Assembly: GCA_004353515.1 (NCBI GenBank) | Contig: SMNZ01000008.1 | Location: forward strand, 1-46,218 | Direction of reading: 5' to 3' | Length of the DNA: 46,218 bases | From: Alteromonadaceae bacterium M269 | GTDB lineage: Bacteria; Pseudomonadota; Gammaproteobacteria; Enterobacterales; Alteromonadaceae | In this document: positions 24,541 through 32,767 of the stretch, piece by piece | How positions within the stretch are numbered: position 1 is the stretch's first letter | Layout: every line of letters starts with the position of its first letter | Made by a program: the position numbers and the translations under genes | The notes under the pieces: generated by a model | Database searches by the model: none | What the model saw: only the letters and a program-made list of their open reading frames with translations | Told to the model about the DNA's origin: nothing

Positions 24541-26631
24541 ATGCACTCTTTTAACGTTACTGCGCCAAACTGGAACGAGATAGCTCAAGCAGAGGTGACA
24601 GCTTCACCAACACTTAATGAAAGTAACCAAGTTCTTATTGAAACGAGTGTTGGTCAATTGCTTATCAGCCCATTGGGCAGAGGTGTTCGTATACAGTCTG
24701 GCGCTGAAACATTCGAACGAACTCAGAACTACAAGATGCTCTGCTCTGTTCCCCAGATTGAGGCATCTGAACTCACCACCAGCGAAAAGCAAACAACAAT
24801 CTCCTGGCAAAATTGGACCTTAGATATTCAACATAGCCCTTTTAGTTTCGAGCTTCAAAAAAACGGAAAAACTATCCAACAGTCAGCAACTGATGGTCAC
24901 TTTGTGCGTCGCTATCGCGTTCCCCCTCTTGCTAAAACAGAAACGGGTTGGTTTTTGGGGTTAGAGCTTAGCTCTTCAGAACCGGTTTACGGATTGGGAG
25001 AAAAATGGAGCGGCCTAAACAAACGTGGACAATTACTTCGTTCCTATAATCACGATGCCTTGGGTGTTAATGCCGAGATTTCATATAAGAATACGCCTTT
25101 TGCGTGGAGCCCCGAGGGTTGGGGGGTGTTCGTACATACTGCATCTCCCGTAACCCATGCTGTTGGTCATGCCTCATGGTCACAGCGCGCTTATGGATTA
25201 TTAGTCGAATCCGAAGAACTCGATCTATTTCTTTTCGATGGTGAAAACGGCGCAAGCTTTATTGAACACTATTGCGACTTAACCGGATTTGCCCCAACAC
25301 CGCCTTCATGGAGTGCGGGCCTTATTCTCTCCAAAGCCTACTACCGAACAGCAGACGAACTGCTTAAAACAGCCAAAGCAGTACGAGACAAAAAGATGCC
25401 TTGCGATGTAATAACGCTAGACGGCAGAGCATGGCAGGACACTGATACGCGCTTTGCGTTCGAGTGGGATGAAACACGTTACCCTAATCCGAAGCAAATC
25501 ATCGACCAGCTCAAGGAGATGAATTTTAAGATTTGCATCTGGGAGTATCCGCTTGTTTCAGTTCAAAATCAGCTGTTCGACGAAATGGCCGAAAAAGGTT
25601 GGTTGCTAAAAGATAAACGTACTGGCCTCGCCTATCGCTACCAGTGGGATATCAGTGCCTTTGGAGAAGTACTAACGCCACTCCCGGAATCCGGCATTGT
25701 TGACTTTACTCATCCCGATGCATTTGCCTTTTGGAAGGAGAGCCATAAGCCTTTATTCGACTTAGGTATTGATATGATTAAGGCTGACTTTGGGGAGCAA
25801 GTTGAAGATGACAATATGCTGGCTTCCAATGGTGCAAGTGGCAATGAATTACACAATGTCTACAGCCTGTTGTATAACCGATGCGTTTATGAAGCAGCCA
25901 AAGAGTACTCCGCAAACGGAGCTTTTTTATTTAGCCGCTCAGCATGGATAGGCTCTCAACAGTATCCGTCACAATGGGGCGGCGACCCTCAAGCGGATTG
26001 GGGAGGCTTGGCAGGCAGTGTTAGAGGGGCCTTATCATGGGGACTATCAGGAGCTCCTTTTTACGCCACCGATGTTGGTGGGTTTTATAAAGATACACGA
26101 GATGATGAACTCTATGTCAGATGGTGCCAAGCAGGTATTTTCGCTGCCCACATGCGTTTACATGGGATAGGTCAGCGCGAGCCTTGGGAGTATTCAACAG
26201 AGGCTTGCGACGCTGCAAACAAAGCCTTGAAGCTGCGCTACCAACTTATACCTTACATTTGGAAAACAATGGAGCAAGCGACTCAAAGCGGTCTGCCAGC
26301 ACAGCGCGCTATGGTCTTGGCTTACCCCAATGATAGAGCTGCATGGGCATTTGAAGATCAATATATGTTCGGCGATGACCTGTTATTTGCACCTTGCCTA
26401 AAAGCTGGCGGTGAAGTTGAGTTTTATCTTCCCGAAGGCCAGTGGCGTCAGTTCGGCTCAAATAAGGTGTTATCCGGGAACAAAGCCTATAAGCTGAAAT
26501 TGGAATTAGAAGAAATTGCTTTGTTCGCTCGAGAAGGAGCATCTATACCACTAGCTCAAACCGCGAGCGGCGAAGAAATACAATATTCGGGACAAATTGA
26601 TTATCAGAATCCGAAGGTAACTTACTTTTAA
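24541..26631 (+). CDS. GH31 alpha-glycosidase, YicI-related
   Basis: 696 residues, no signal peptide, hence cytosolic. The order is N-terminal beta-sandwich (to about 250), TIM barrel, then beta domains. The nucleophile is Asp416 in IKADFGEQV and the acid/base Asp482 in WGGDPQADW, the same numbers as in E. coli alpha-xylosidase YicI. RLHG...PWEY also matches YicI. However, the minus-one-site stretch that reads D-C-F-W in YicI reads LDGRAW here (293-298), putting an arginine near the sugar, and F-A-F-E-W follows. The gene does not show the Q/Q/R/W pattern I recall for the sulfoquinovosidase YihQ. Substrate: an alpha-glucoside or alpha-xyloside, perhaps negatively charged. It leads an operon with the TRAP transporter genes. 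Confidence 0.9.
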   Translation: MHSFNVTAPNWNEIAQAEVTASPTLNESNQVLIETSVGQLLISPLGRGVRIQSGAETFERTQNYKMLCSVPQIEASELTTSEKQTTISWQNWTLDIQHSPFSFELQKNGKTIQQSATDGHFVRRYRVPPLAKTETGWFLGLELSSSEPVYGLGEKWSGLNKRGQLLRSYNHDALGVNAEISYKNTPFAWSPEGWGVFVHTASPVTHAVGHASWSQRAYGLLVESEELDLFLFDGENGASFIEHYCDLTGFAPTPPSWSAGLILSKAYYRTADELLKTAKAVRDKKMPCDVITLDGRAWQDTDTRFAFEWDETRYPNPKQIIDQLKEMNFKICIWEYPLVSVQNQLFDEMAEKGWLLKDKRTGLAYRYQWDISAFGEVLTPLPESGIVDFTHPDAFAFWKESHKPLFDLGIDMIKADFGEQVEDDNMLASNGASGNELHNVYSLLYNRCVYEAAKEYSANGAFLFSRSAWIGSQQYPSQWGGDPQADWGGLAGSVRGALSWGLSGAPFYATDVGGFYKDTRDDELYVRWCQAGIFAAHMRLHGIGQREPWEYSTEACDAANKALKLRYQLIPYIWKTMEQATQSGLPAQRAMVLAYPNDRAAWAFEDQYMFGDDLLFAPCLKAGGEVEFYLPEGQWRQFGSNKVLSGNKAYKLKLELEEIALFAREGASIPLAQTASGEEIQYSGQIDYQNPKVTYF

Positions 26632-26652
26632 AAATAATAATAAAGAGGCGAT

Positions 26653-27201
26653 GTGGAGTCACCACCCAATAGTTGGCATAAATTGATCTACCCTTTATCG
26701 GCTGCAAATCATTTCATTAGTCGAATAGGAAAGAACATTGCAGCAGCATTGCTCGCTGCAATGCTTGTGATGATTTTGGCGCAGGTTGTTTTCCGCTATG
26801 TGTTAAATGACTCGCTGACATGGACAGAGGAGTTGGCCAAATTCATGATGGTTTGGGTTGCCTGTTTAGTGGCACCTTGGGCTTATCGTCACCATTTAAA
26901 TGTCTCCATTGATCTCTTCGCAGAATCTCTTCCTCCACTGTTACGCAAATTGTCTGAGCTCATTATTTCAGTCCTCATCATTATTATCAGCTGGATCTTT
27001 CTTGGCGAAAGCATCTCCTTTTGGCAAGGAGGTTGGAGTATTACGGCCTCTTCAATGCCGATTCAGCTCGCCTATTTCTATAGTTGTATCCCTTTTGCTT
27101 TTGGTGGAATTTTCCTAGTTGGCATTGAAAAGCTGCTTCGCCAAATCGCAAGTTTGATGGGGTACGAGATTAACTTAATAGAGCAAGAGGATAACCGCTA
27201 A
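26653..27201 (+). CDS. TRAP transporter small membrane subunit (DctQ family)
   Basis: 182 residues with four membrane segments (about 25-48, 60-80, 98-118 and 140-162). Family marks are MLVMILAQVVFRYVLNDS and LTWTEELAKFMMVWVACLVA, followed by HHLNVSIDLF. It joins the large subunit in sodium-driven uptake with a periplasmic binding protein. The start is GTG at 26653 with AGAGG four to eight bases before it; an ATG two bases earlier leads only to a short dead-end frame. It lies 21 bases after the GH31 gene and one base before the large-subunit gene. Confidence 0.93.
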   Translation: MESPPNSWHKLIYPLSAANHFISRIGKNIAAALLAAMLVMILAQVVFRYVLNDSLTWTEELAKFMMVWVACLVAPWAYRHHLNVSIDLFAESLPPLLRKLSELIISVLIIIISWIFLGESISFWQGGWSITASSMPIQLAYFYSCIPFAFGGIFLVGIEKLLRQIASLMGYEINLIEQEDNR

Positions 27202-27202
27202 G

Positions 27203-28492
27203 ATGTCATTGTCTTATTTTTGGATTTTCCTCCTCTTACTTACCGCCGGTACTCCTGTCGTTTTTGCGCTATTAATGGGCCCTGGCGTCAGCCTGATCAT
27301 TGATGGTAAAGAAGTCTTCTTTTCGGCTTTACTGTCGCGCCTTTATTCCGGCATGAACTCATTTCCGCTAATGGCTGTTCCCTTCTTTATTTTAGCGGGT
27401 GAAGTCATGAATCATGGCGGCATTACGCAAAGTATTGTGCGCTTCAGCCAAACCTTGATTGGCCACTTTCGTGGTGGTCTCGCTCAGGTCAACATACTGT
27501 CTTCAGTCCTATTTGCAGGCTTGTCTGGTTCCGCCGTGGCAGATACCTCAGCTTTGGGGAAAATGCTGATCCCAGCGATGGAGAAAAACGGCTACAGTCG
27601 TCGTTTCGCAGCCGCAATAACTGCAGCTTCCTCAGTTATAGGACCAATCATTCCTCCTTCAGGCATCATGATTCTATACGCCTTTATTATGAATGTTTCT
27701 GTAGCGGGGCTATTTCTAGCGGGCATTGTCCCAGGGTTGTTAATTAGCCTGGGGTTAATGTTCATCACAAGACGAATTGCTAAGAAAAGGGATTATCCTG
27801 TCGCTAATTCAAAAGCAACCTGGTCAGAAAGAGGGAAAGCCTTTAAAGCGTCGTTTTTACCCTTGATAACACCCATTATCCTCCTCGGAGGCATTTTATT
27901 GGGCGTGTTTACACCAACAGAAGCAGCTGCAGTTGCCGCAGGCTACGCTCTGATTATTACGCTTTACGTGACGCGAACGCTAACATTTAAAGGCTTACCA
28001 AACATCTTGGTTCAAGCCGCAGTCCAATCAGGAAGTATCCTGTTACTTGTGGGTTCTGCTGTAACTTTCGCCTGGATTATCACTGTCTCAGGTATGGCAG
28101 AAACCATAGCAACTCAGCTATCCGGAATTACCGATAATGTGTTAATTCTATTACTCCTTATCAACCTATTCCTTTTCGTTATAGGTATGTTTCTGGATGC
28201 TGGTCCTGCAATATTAATTTTAGGCCCAGTGCTCGCCCCGATTATGATCTCATTAGGGATTGATCCTCTGCACTTCGCGATAGTCATGTGCGTTAACTTA
28301 ACGGTTGGTCTAGCAACACCGCCCATGGGGTTAGTGTTGTTCGTTGCGTCATCAGTTTCAGGAGAAAAAACTGAAGATATCGCATTCGAAATGCTCCCCT
28401 TTCTTGCTGTCGAAGTCGGGGTTATTTTCCTCATCACTTACTTCCCAGCACTGACGATGACGATTCCCAGGCTGTTTGGATTTGCGCCATGA
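27203..28492 (+). CDS. TRAP transporter large permease (DctM family)
   Basis: 429 residues with about twelve hydrophobic segments, the normal length of a DctM subunit. Typical blocks are NSFPLMAVPFFILAGEVM, LFAGLSGSAVADTSALG, SSVIGPIIPPSGIMILY, FTPTEAAAVAAGYAL and VNLTVGLATPPMGLVLFV. It forms the elevator-type sodium/solute channel with the small subunit. Its stop codon overlaps the start of the binding-protein gene by four bases (ATGA), showing tight coupling. Confidence 0.96.
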   Translation: MSLSYFWIFLLLLTAGTPVVFALLMGPGVSLIIDGKEVFFSALLSRLYSGMNSFPLMAVPFFILAGEVMNHGGITQSIVRFSQTLIGHFRGGLAQVNILSSVLFAGLSGSAVADTSALGKMLIPAMEKNGYSRRFAAAITAASSVIGPIIPPSGIMILYAFIMNVSVAGLFLAGIVPGLLISLGLMFITRRIAKKRDYPVANSKATWSERGKAFKASFLPLITPIILLGGILLGVFTPTEAAAVAAGYALIITLYVTRTLTFKGLPNILVQAAVQSGSILLLVGSAVTFAWIITVSGMAETIATQLSGITDNVLILLLLINLFLFVIGMFLDAGPAILILGPVLAPIMISLGIDPLHFAIVMCVNLTVGLATPPMGLVLFVASSVSGEKTEDIAFEMLPFLAVEVGVIFLITYFPALTMTIPRLFGFAP

Positions 28493-29526
28493 ATAAGCAA
28501 ACGGTATTACGAGTAATATATGCCTTTGTTGTTGTAGGTTGTCTCTACGGTATTGCTAACAGCACAACAAATGACGCCGAATTTACCATCAAAGTAGCCA
28601 ACCAAGGTTCTACTCAAGACGAAGATTACGTTGGCCTGATTGCCATGAAAAAGTTGGTAGAAGCAAAGAGCGATGGTCGTATAGAGCTGAAAATCTATCC
28701 GTCCGGGCAATTTTGCGGCAGCGTTCCAGAGTGTATCGGGAATCTCCAGCAGGGTGTTTTGGAGGTCTTCAGCACCACAGTCGGTGGCACAGGTAACTTT
28801 CTGGCAGAAGCACAAGTGCTCGACTTACCTTATGTTTTCGACAACGACGCTGTTGCTGAATGTGTATTAGCAGGGCCAATGCTAGACAGAATGAGGGCGA
28901 CAGCACTCGAACGAGAACTCGGTATTCATTTGATAGGGGCCTCAAATACTGGCGGCTGGCGTAACTTCGCTACGGTCAGCACAACAATTAAATCCCCTCA
29001 AGATTTAGTCGGTCTAAAAATCAGAACTACACCATCGGCCATACAGCAAGAACTAGCGCGACAACTGGGCGCGAATCCAACTCCAGTTTCTTGGTCTGAG
29101 GTTTATACGGCACTTGCTACTGGTGTTGTCGAAGGCAGTAAAAATGGTATTCAGGATATTATGAATGCCAAGCTTTATGAGCATATCAAGAACATAACGC
29201 TAGATGGTCACTCTTATATGGCCGCACTTTGGTGGTTCTCGGAGAAAAGCTGGAATACGTTGCCAACAGATATCAAAAATATCCTACTGGAAGGCTTTAA
29301 AGAGCAACGACGTGTAGCAAAGGAACTGGTCGCCCAACAAGAGAGTAAATCCTATCACCTATTCGAACAAGCTGGCGGCACAGTCTATACCCCGACGCCT
29401 GATCAAAAAGCCCAATTCAAAACAGCCTCCTCGCAAATGCGCCAATGGTTTATTGATACTTATGGCATTGAATGGGTAAGCCTACTTGAGGAGTCCGTTA
29501 GTGATTGTGAATCGCCATCAGTTTAG
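28489..29526 (+). CDS. TRAP transporter solute-binding protein (DctP family)
   Basis: 345 residues. The N-terminal hydrophobic stretch ends in VVGCLYG, so Cys18 could be lipidated, anchoring the protein to a membrane; ordinary cleavage is the alternative. The DctP fold is clear: the GTGNFLAEAQVLDLPYVF block, then GLKIRTTPS with Arg179, the residue that usually grips the substrate's carboxylate (or sulfonate in taurine/isethionate TRAPs), and GVVEGSKNGIQDI. Cys76 and Cys81 could form a disulfide. The operon order GH31-Q-M-P, with the binding protein last, differs from the common P-Q-M. The conserved arginine implies a negatively charged substrate for the whole cluster. Confidence 0.94.
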   Translation: MNKQTVLRVIYAFVVVGCLYGIANSTTNDAEFTIKVANQGSTQDEDYVGLIAMKKLVEAKSDGRIELKIYPSGQFCGSVPECIGNLQQGVLEVFSTTVGGTGNFLAEAQVLDLPYVFDNDAVAECVLAGPMLDRMRATALERELGIHLIGASNTGGWRNFATVSTTIKSPQDLVGLKIRTTPSAIQQELARQLGANPTPVSWSEVYTALATGVVEGSKNGIQDIMNAKLYEHIKNITLDGHSYMAALWWFSEKSWNTLPTDIKNILLEGFKEQRRVAKELVAQQESKSYHLFEQAGGTVYTPTPDQKAQFKTASSQMRQWFIDTYGIEWVSLLEESVSDCESPSV

Positions 29527-29555
29527 GAGTATTCAGATTGGCTCTGATATTTGAA

Positions 29556-29583
29556 CTGTAGGAGCAGGATTTATCCGCGAACA
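29556..29583 (+). repeat. REP-like element
   Basis: CTGTAGGAGC followed by AGGATTTATCCGCGAACA. The two ends match the 'TGTAGGAGC...CGCGAA' scheme of the elements at 521-582 and 11585-11610. The inner part differs, with a small palindrome GGAT-TT-ATCC. It lies 30 bases after the TRAP operon's stop, where no other terminator is seen. Confidence 0.55.
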
Positions 29584-29661
29584 TCCAACCAACCCAAATT
29601 TCTAAGCTTACCTTCATTGATGAAATGTAATTATAGCATTGCAGTAGTAATTGCTTGCTAG

Positions 29662-29677
29662 ACTAATACATATTAGT
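29662..29677. promoter_or_regulatory. 16-base palindrome, candidate operator
   Basis: ACTAATA and TATTAGT flank a two-base centre. It lies in the 322-base gap before the ydbH operon, about 20 bases downstream of TTGCAG (29639-29644), where a -10 would fall, so a repressor bound here could block a promoter. An 11-codon frame with a good AAGGAAC site starts at 29689. The bound protein is unknown. Confidence 0.4.
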
Positions 29678-29753
29678 AAGGAACAAGAATGCGAGTTACA
29701 AGGTCTAACAGTTATTCGCCTTAAAACACTAAACACGCTGATACCTGAGAATT

Positions 29754-29783
29754 CTGACTCTTTAGGTAGCATGGGTATATAAT
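29754..29783 (+). promoter_or_regulatory. Sigma-70 promoter for the ydbH operon
   Basis: CTGACT (29754-29759), an 18-base spacer and a perfect TATAAT (29778-29783). Transcription should start near 29790 and give a short leader of about 60 bases before ydbH. Confidence 0.6.
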
Positions 29784-29817
29784 GCAGCTGTTTATTTCTT
29801 AAAAGTAGGGAAACAAG

Positions 29818-29847
29818 ATGAACACAAAAGCAGTGGTGCATTATTGA
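29818..29847 (+). CDS. Nine-codon upstream ORF coupled to ydbH
   Basis: The frame MNTKAVVHY has a better ribosome binding site (TAGGGA, six bases before its ATG) than ydbH itself. Its TGA is followed after one base by the ydbH ATG. Ribosomes ending here could restart at ydbH, so this short frame probably sets its translation level. It is too short for homology support. Confidence 0.35.
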   Translation: MNTKAVVHY

Positions 29848-29848
29848 T

Positions 29849-32179
29849 ATGGCCTTGCGCAAAACGCTAATTGTCACTACCACAGTTATCATCTCATCTA
29901 TCGTCATTGCAGGGCTAACGTTGCCTTATTGGCTTTCATCAGTATTGAGTTTAACCTCGGCGGGTTCATCAATAGATATCAAAAACGCAAGCTGGAAGAA
30001 GCCGCTTGAACTCCATATAGAACAATTGATTTACCTAGAAGACGGTTTAGAGATAAAGGCCGATAACCTACTTCTTACATGGACACAGCCGACGAGTTTG
30101 TCACTCTCAGCTTTAAACCTTGAAATAGACGCTCTACACCTAGCCTATCAAGATGTTGATTCAGAATCATCAGAGCAGCAATCTAGTGATATCAGCTTAC
30201 CATCAGCTATCGCATTACCGAATATTCACGTTAAATCCGCCGATGCTAAATTCAATGAAAACCTTATCCCTGTCACCGCTGAGATAAACCTTAAAAATAA
30301 CCAGAAAATCCCTTTAGTCATTGATTTCACTCATCAAAACCAAAATTTTGGGATATTTAACGCAAGCTGGAAAGATGGCTCTGTCGGAGGCAACATTAAG
30401 CTATCAGGTAAGCCATTCACAGCGCTATTGCACGACTTCATTCCACAACTTCCTAAAGAGCTTGGACTCAATGCGATGCAGTTAGCAGGTGATTTTACAA
30501 CTCAGTTCGAGCTCGATTTGGAATCACAAAAGCTTAGCGCTGATATTGAAATTCCCAAAGGCTGTATAGATCACGAACAGGCTAATCTGAGCTGGGAAAA
30601 AGCTTGGCCTATAACGTTTAACGGCAGTAGTTCACAATGGCAGCTCATACTGCCAGAGAATACTCGTTGGTTTGTAGAAAAGTTCGACGCTCTCTATACC
30701 GATGTTGATTTACCAACGCTCATTCACAAAGAGCATTTACCCAAAGTACTTGAAGTAAAGCTTCAACAAGGAAGCCAGGTTAATAATCTCCAACAGTTCG
30801 TTGGTGATATAGAAATCAAAGCAGAAAACACCACTCTAGCAGTTAGCGCTATACAAGCATCGTTGGAAGAACAGACGGGACAGTGGAAGTTAAGTTCCAA
30901 TTCACCTACATGGCTAGATTTAGAAGCAGATAGCAACATTGAAGCGTCAGGCGACTTCTTTAACAATGAACGAGGTGTGGTCAACATCTCGCCCAAACTT
31001 AACCTTGAAAATTTGCGGTTGGATGATCTTAGCTGTCAATCTATAAGCTCAGAAACTAATGAGCCAATGCAGCTAATAATTGAAAACAATGTTCTATCTG
31101 AGTTTAAGGGAAAGCTAGCTACCACACTTCAGCAATGCACCTACGATCAAATCAGTGTCGACCAATTGAGCACTCAACTCAATATTATCGATTTGCAAAA
31201 TGCTAGGCTAAATCTGGAATGGCCAAATCATCTGACAGGCTTTGCTACCCTCACCAATGAAGAAGCAGGATTATCCATCAAACTAGAAGCTAAAAGTGAC
31301 ACCACCAATGAGCTGTTACATAAGCTAGCACCTGATTTATTGAGCCTAACAGCCAACGGAACAATGATTTTTGAAAGCCAGGCTTTCGTTGATATAGAAA
31401 ACCCTCAAACGGCTACTGGCGACTGGCATTTAAATTTCTCGGGTAACGGTCAATACGATGACATTCAAGTGATTGGTATCGATGCCACGTTAGAAGGTGA
31501 TATGGTCAAGCAAACCATTCAGGTAGAACCGACAAGCTATATGCATTTTTTACAAGTCGATCCTGGTGTTCCCATCAATAACTTGAAAGCACAATTGTCC
31601 GGGTACATATCCAGTGAAGAAATTGACTTAAGGCTGACGGATATTCACGGAGATTTATTAGACGGCACTCTAGCTATGGACAGTATCAGCCTAAAACCAG
31701 AAGCGACTGGCTCGTCTTCACTCACACTAGACAATATTGCGTTATCAGCTTTAGCTCAATTGCAGTCACAGCCTGGCATTAAACTGGAAGGGCTAATCAG
31801 TGGCCGTTTTCCAATTAGCTATGATTCATCCGGTGTTCATATCGTTCAAGGAGAATTCTACAATACAACACCAGGTGTGATTAAAGTGAAAGATAACCCT
31901 GAAGTACAGAATTTAAAGCAATCTTCAGAACAAGCTGCCCAAGCACTTGATTTGTTGGAAAATTTAAACTTTGATAAGTTGACGAGTCAGGTAGACTTCG
32001 CACCAACTGGCGACCTAACACTGGCCGTTAGTATAGAAGGACGGAACCCAGATGCAGACCAAGCCATTAATTTTAATTATACTCACGAAGAGAATCTCTA
32101 TCAGCTACTGCAAAGTCTGCGTTTAGGTGACAAGTTGACAGAAAAAATTCAGCAGCAGTATCAGGAACGTACCCAATGA
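29849..32179 (+). CDS. ydbH: YdbH-family envelope lipid-transport protein (AsmA-like)
   Basis: 776 residues with one N-terminal membrane anchor (about 8-30). The rest is a long beta-rich periplasmic body of the AsmA/TamB kind, ending in the family's EGLISGRFPISYDSSGVHIVQG and NYTHEENLYQLLQSLRLGDKL segments. In E. coli YdbH (879 residues) spans the periplasm with YnbE as a bridge for phospholipids to the outer membrane, partly redundant with TamB and YhdP. This one is about 100 residues shorter. The identification rests mainly on its unmistakable neighbours YnbE and YdbL. It is first in a three-gene operon, and its stop overlaps the ynbE start by four bases. Confidence 0.9.
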   Translation: MALRKTLIVTTTVIISSIVIAGLTLPYWLSSVLSLTSAGSSIDIKNASWKKPLELHIEQLIYLEDGLEIKADNLLLTWTQPTSLSLSALNLEIDALHLAYQDVDSESSEQQSSDISLPSAIALPNIHVKSADAKFNENLIPVTAEINLKNNQKIPLVIDFTHQNQNFGIFNASWKDGSVGGNIKLSGKPFTALLHDFIPQLPKELGLNAMQLAGDFTTQFELDLESQKLSADIEIPKGCIDHEQANLSWEKAWPITFNGSSSQWQLILPENTRWFVEKFDALYTDVDLPTLIHKEHLPKVLEVKLQQGSQVNNLQQFVGDIEIKAENTTLAVSAIQASLEEQTGQWKLSSNSPTWLDLEADSNIEASGDFFNNERGVVNISPKLNLENLRLDDLSCQSISSETNEPMQLIIENNVLSEFKGKLATTLQQCTYDQISVDQLSTQLNIIDLQNARLNLEWPNHLTGFATLTNEEAGLSIKLEAKSDTTNELLHKLAPDLLSLTANGTMIFESQAFVDIENPQTATGDWHLNFSGNGQYDDIQVIGIDATLEGDMVKQTIQVEPTSYMHFLQVDPGVPINNLKAQLSGYISSEEIDLRLTDIHGDLLDGTLAMDSISLKPEATGSSSLTLDNIALSALAQLQSQPGIKLEGLISGRFPISYDSSGVHIVQGEFYNTTPGVIKVKDNPEVQNLKQSSEQAAQALDLLENLNFDKLTSQVDFAPTGDLTLAVSIEGRNPDADQAINFNYTHEENLYQLLQSLRLGDKLTEKIQQQYQERTQ

Positions 32180-32361
32180 AAAAAATCCTCCCCATTTTGA
32201 CAATCGCCTGTTTCCTTGGAGCTTGTGCCCCCAGGATAGAAGTGGCAGCGTCAGATAAACCCATCACAATTAATTTGAACGTCAAAATTCAACACGAGAT
32301 TTTGATCAAGATAGACAAAGCGCTGGACGATATTTTCAGCGACGACAGCGAGCTTTTTTAA
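32176..32361 (+). CDS. ynbE: YnbE-family outer-membrane lipoprotein
   Basis: 61 residues. The lipobox LGAC puts the lipidated cysteine at 17. The mature part has the conserved core PRIEVAASDKPITINLNVKI followed by QHEILIKIDKALDDI, almost the same as in E. coli YnbE. In E. coli, YnbE stacks on the end of YdbH and forms the outer-membrane end of the phospholipid bridge. ATGA overlap with ydbH couples translation of the two partners. Confidence 0.95.
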   Translation: MKKILPILTIACFLGACAPRIEVAASDKPITINLNVKIQHEILIKIDKALDDIFSDDSELF

Positions 32362-32373
32362 GGATAATTATTC

Positions 32374-32697
32374 ATGAAAACTTTATTGAAAACCTTAAGC
32401 ATTGCACTTTTACTCATCAGCTTTAGCGGTTTCGCCAGCCCTTTAAGTGATTTCAAAGAAAAAGGCATTATTGGTGAACAAAACGATGGCTATATTGGCT
32501 TAGTGAAACAAGACAACGCAGCAGCGAAGCTGGTTGCTGAAATCAACGCAAAGCGCCGTCAAAAATATCAGCAGTTAGCGCAACAAAATCAAGTGCCACT
32601 GGCATCAATTGCAAAACTTGCAGCTGATAAAGCTAAACAAAAAACCAAGCCGGGACAATATGTTCAAAATGCTGCTGGCGATTGGGTTAAGAAGTAA
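32374..32697 (+). CDS. ydbL: YdbL-family periplasmic protein (DUF1318)
   Basis: 107 residues with a signal peptide cleaved after about GFA (MKTLLKTLSIALLLISFSGF). The DUF1318 core follows: KEKGIIGEQNDGYIGLV, then AAKLVAEINAKRRQKYQQLA and the ending GQYVQNAAGDWVKK. In E. coli YdbL is thought to control assembly of YnbE on YdbH. It lies 12 bases after ynbE with AAGGAT before the ATG, the last gene of the operon. Confidence 0.95.
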   Translation: MKTLLKTLSIALLLISFSGFASPLSDFKEKGIIGEQNDGYIGLVKQDNAAAKLVAEINAKRRQKYQQLAQQNQVPLASIAKLAADKAKQKTKPGQYVQNAAGDWVKK

Positions 32698-32720
32698 CCT
32701 CACTAACGCTGTTAACTCGC

Positions 32721-32753
32721 CCTCAAGGAGTACTCACAAAACACTCCTTGAGG
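32721..32753. terminator. Hairpin between convergent operons
   Basis: An 11-base stem CCTCAAGGAGT (32721-32731) / ACTCCTTGAGG (32743-32753), placed between the stops of ydbL and the leftward DUF1330-like gene. No T tract follows, so termination is inferred from position. Confidence 0.55.
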
Positions 32754-32767
32754 AGTCACTCAATCGA

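Noticed and set aside
24541-26631. Sulfoquinovosidase (YihQ) by name
   Set aside because: The YihQ pattern I recall (Gln in IQGG, AQDW, Arg and Trp in the following loop) is not present; catalytic context is YicI-like, so only GH31 is called.
29614-29907. 97-residue minus-strand frame before ydbH
   Set aside because: It runs through the ydbH promoter and start and has no ribosome binding site or recognisable domain.
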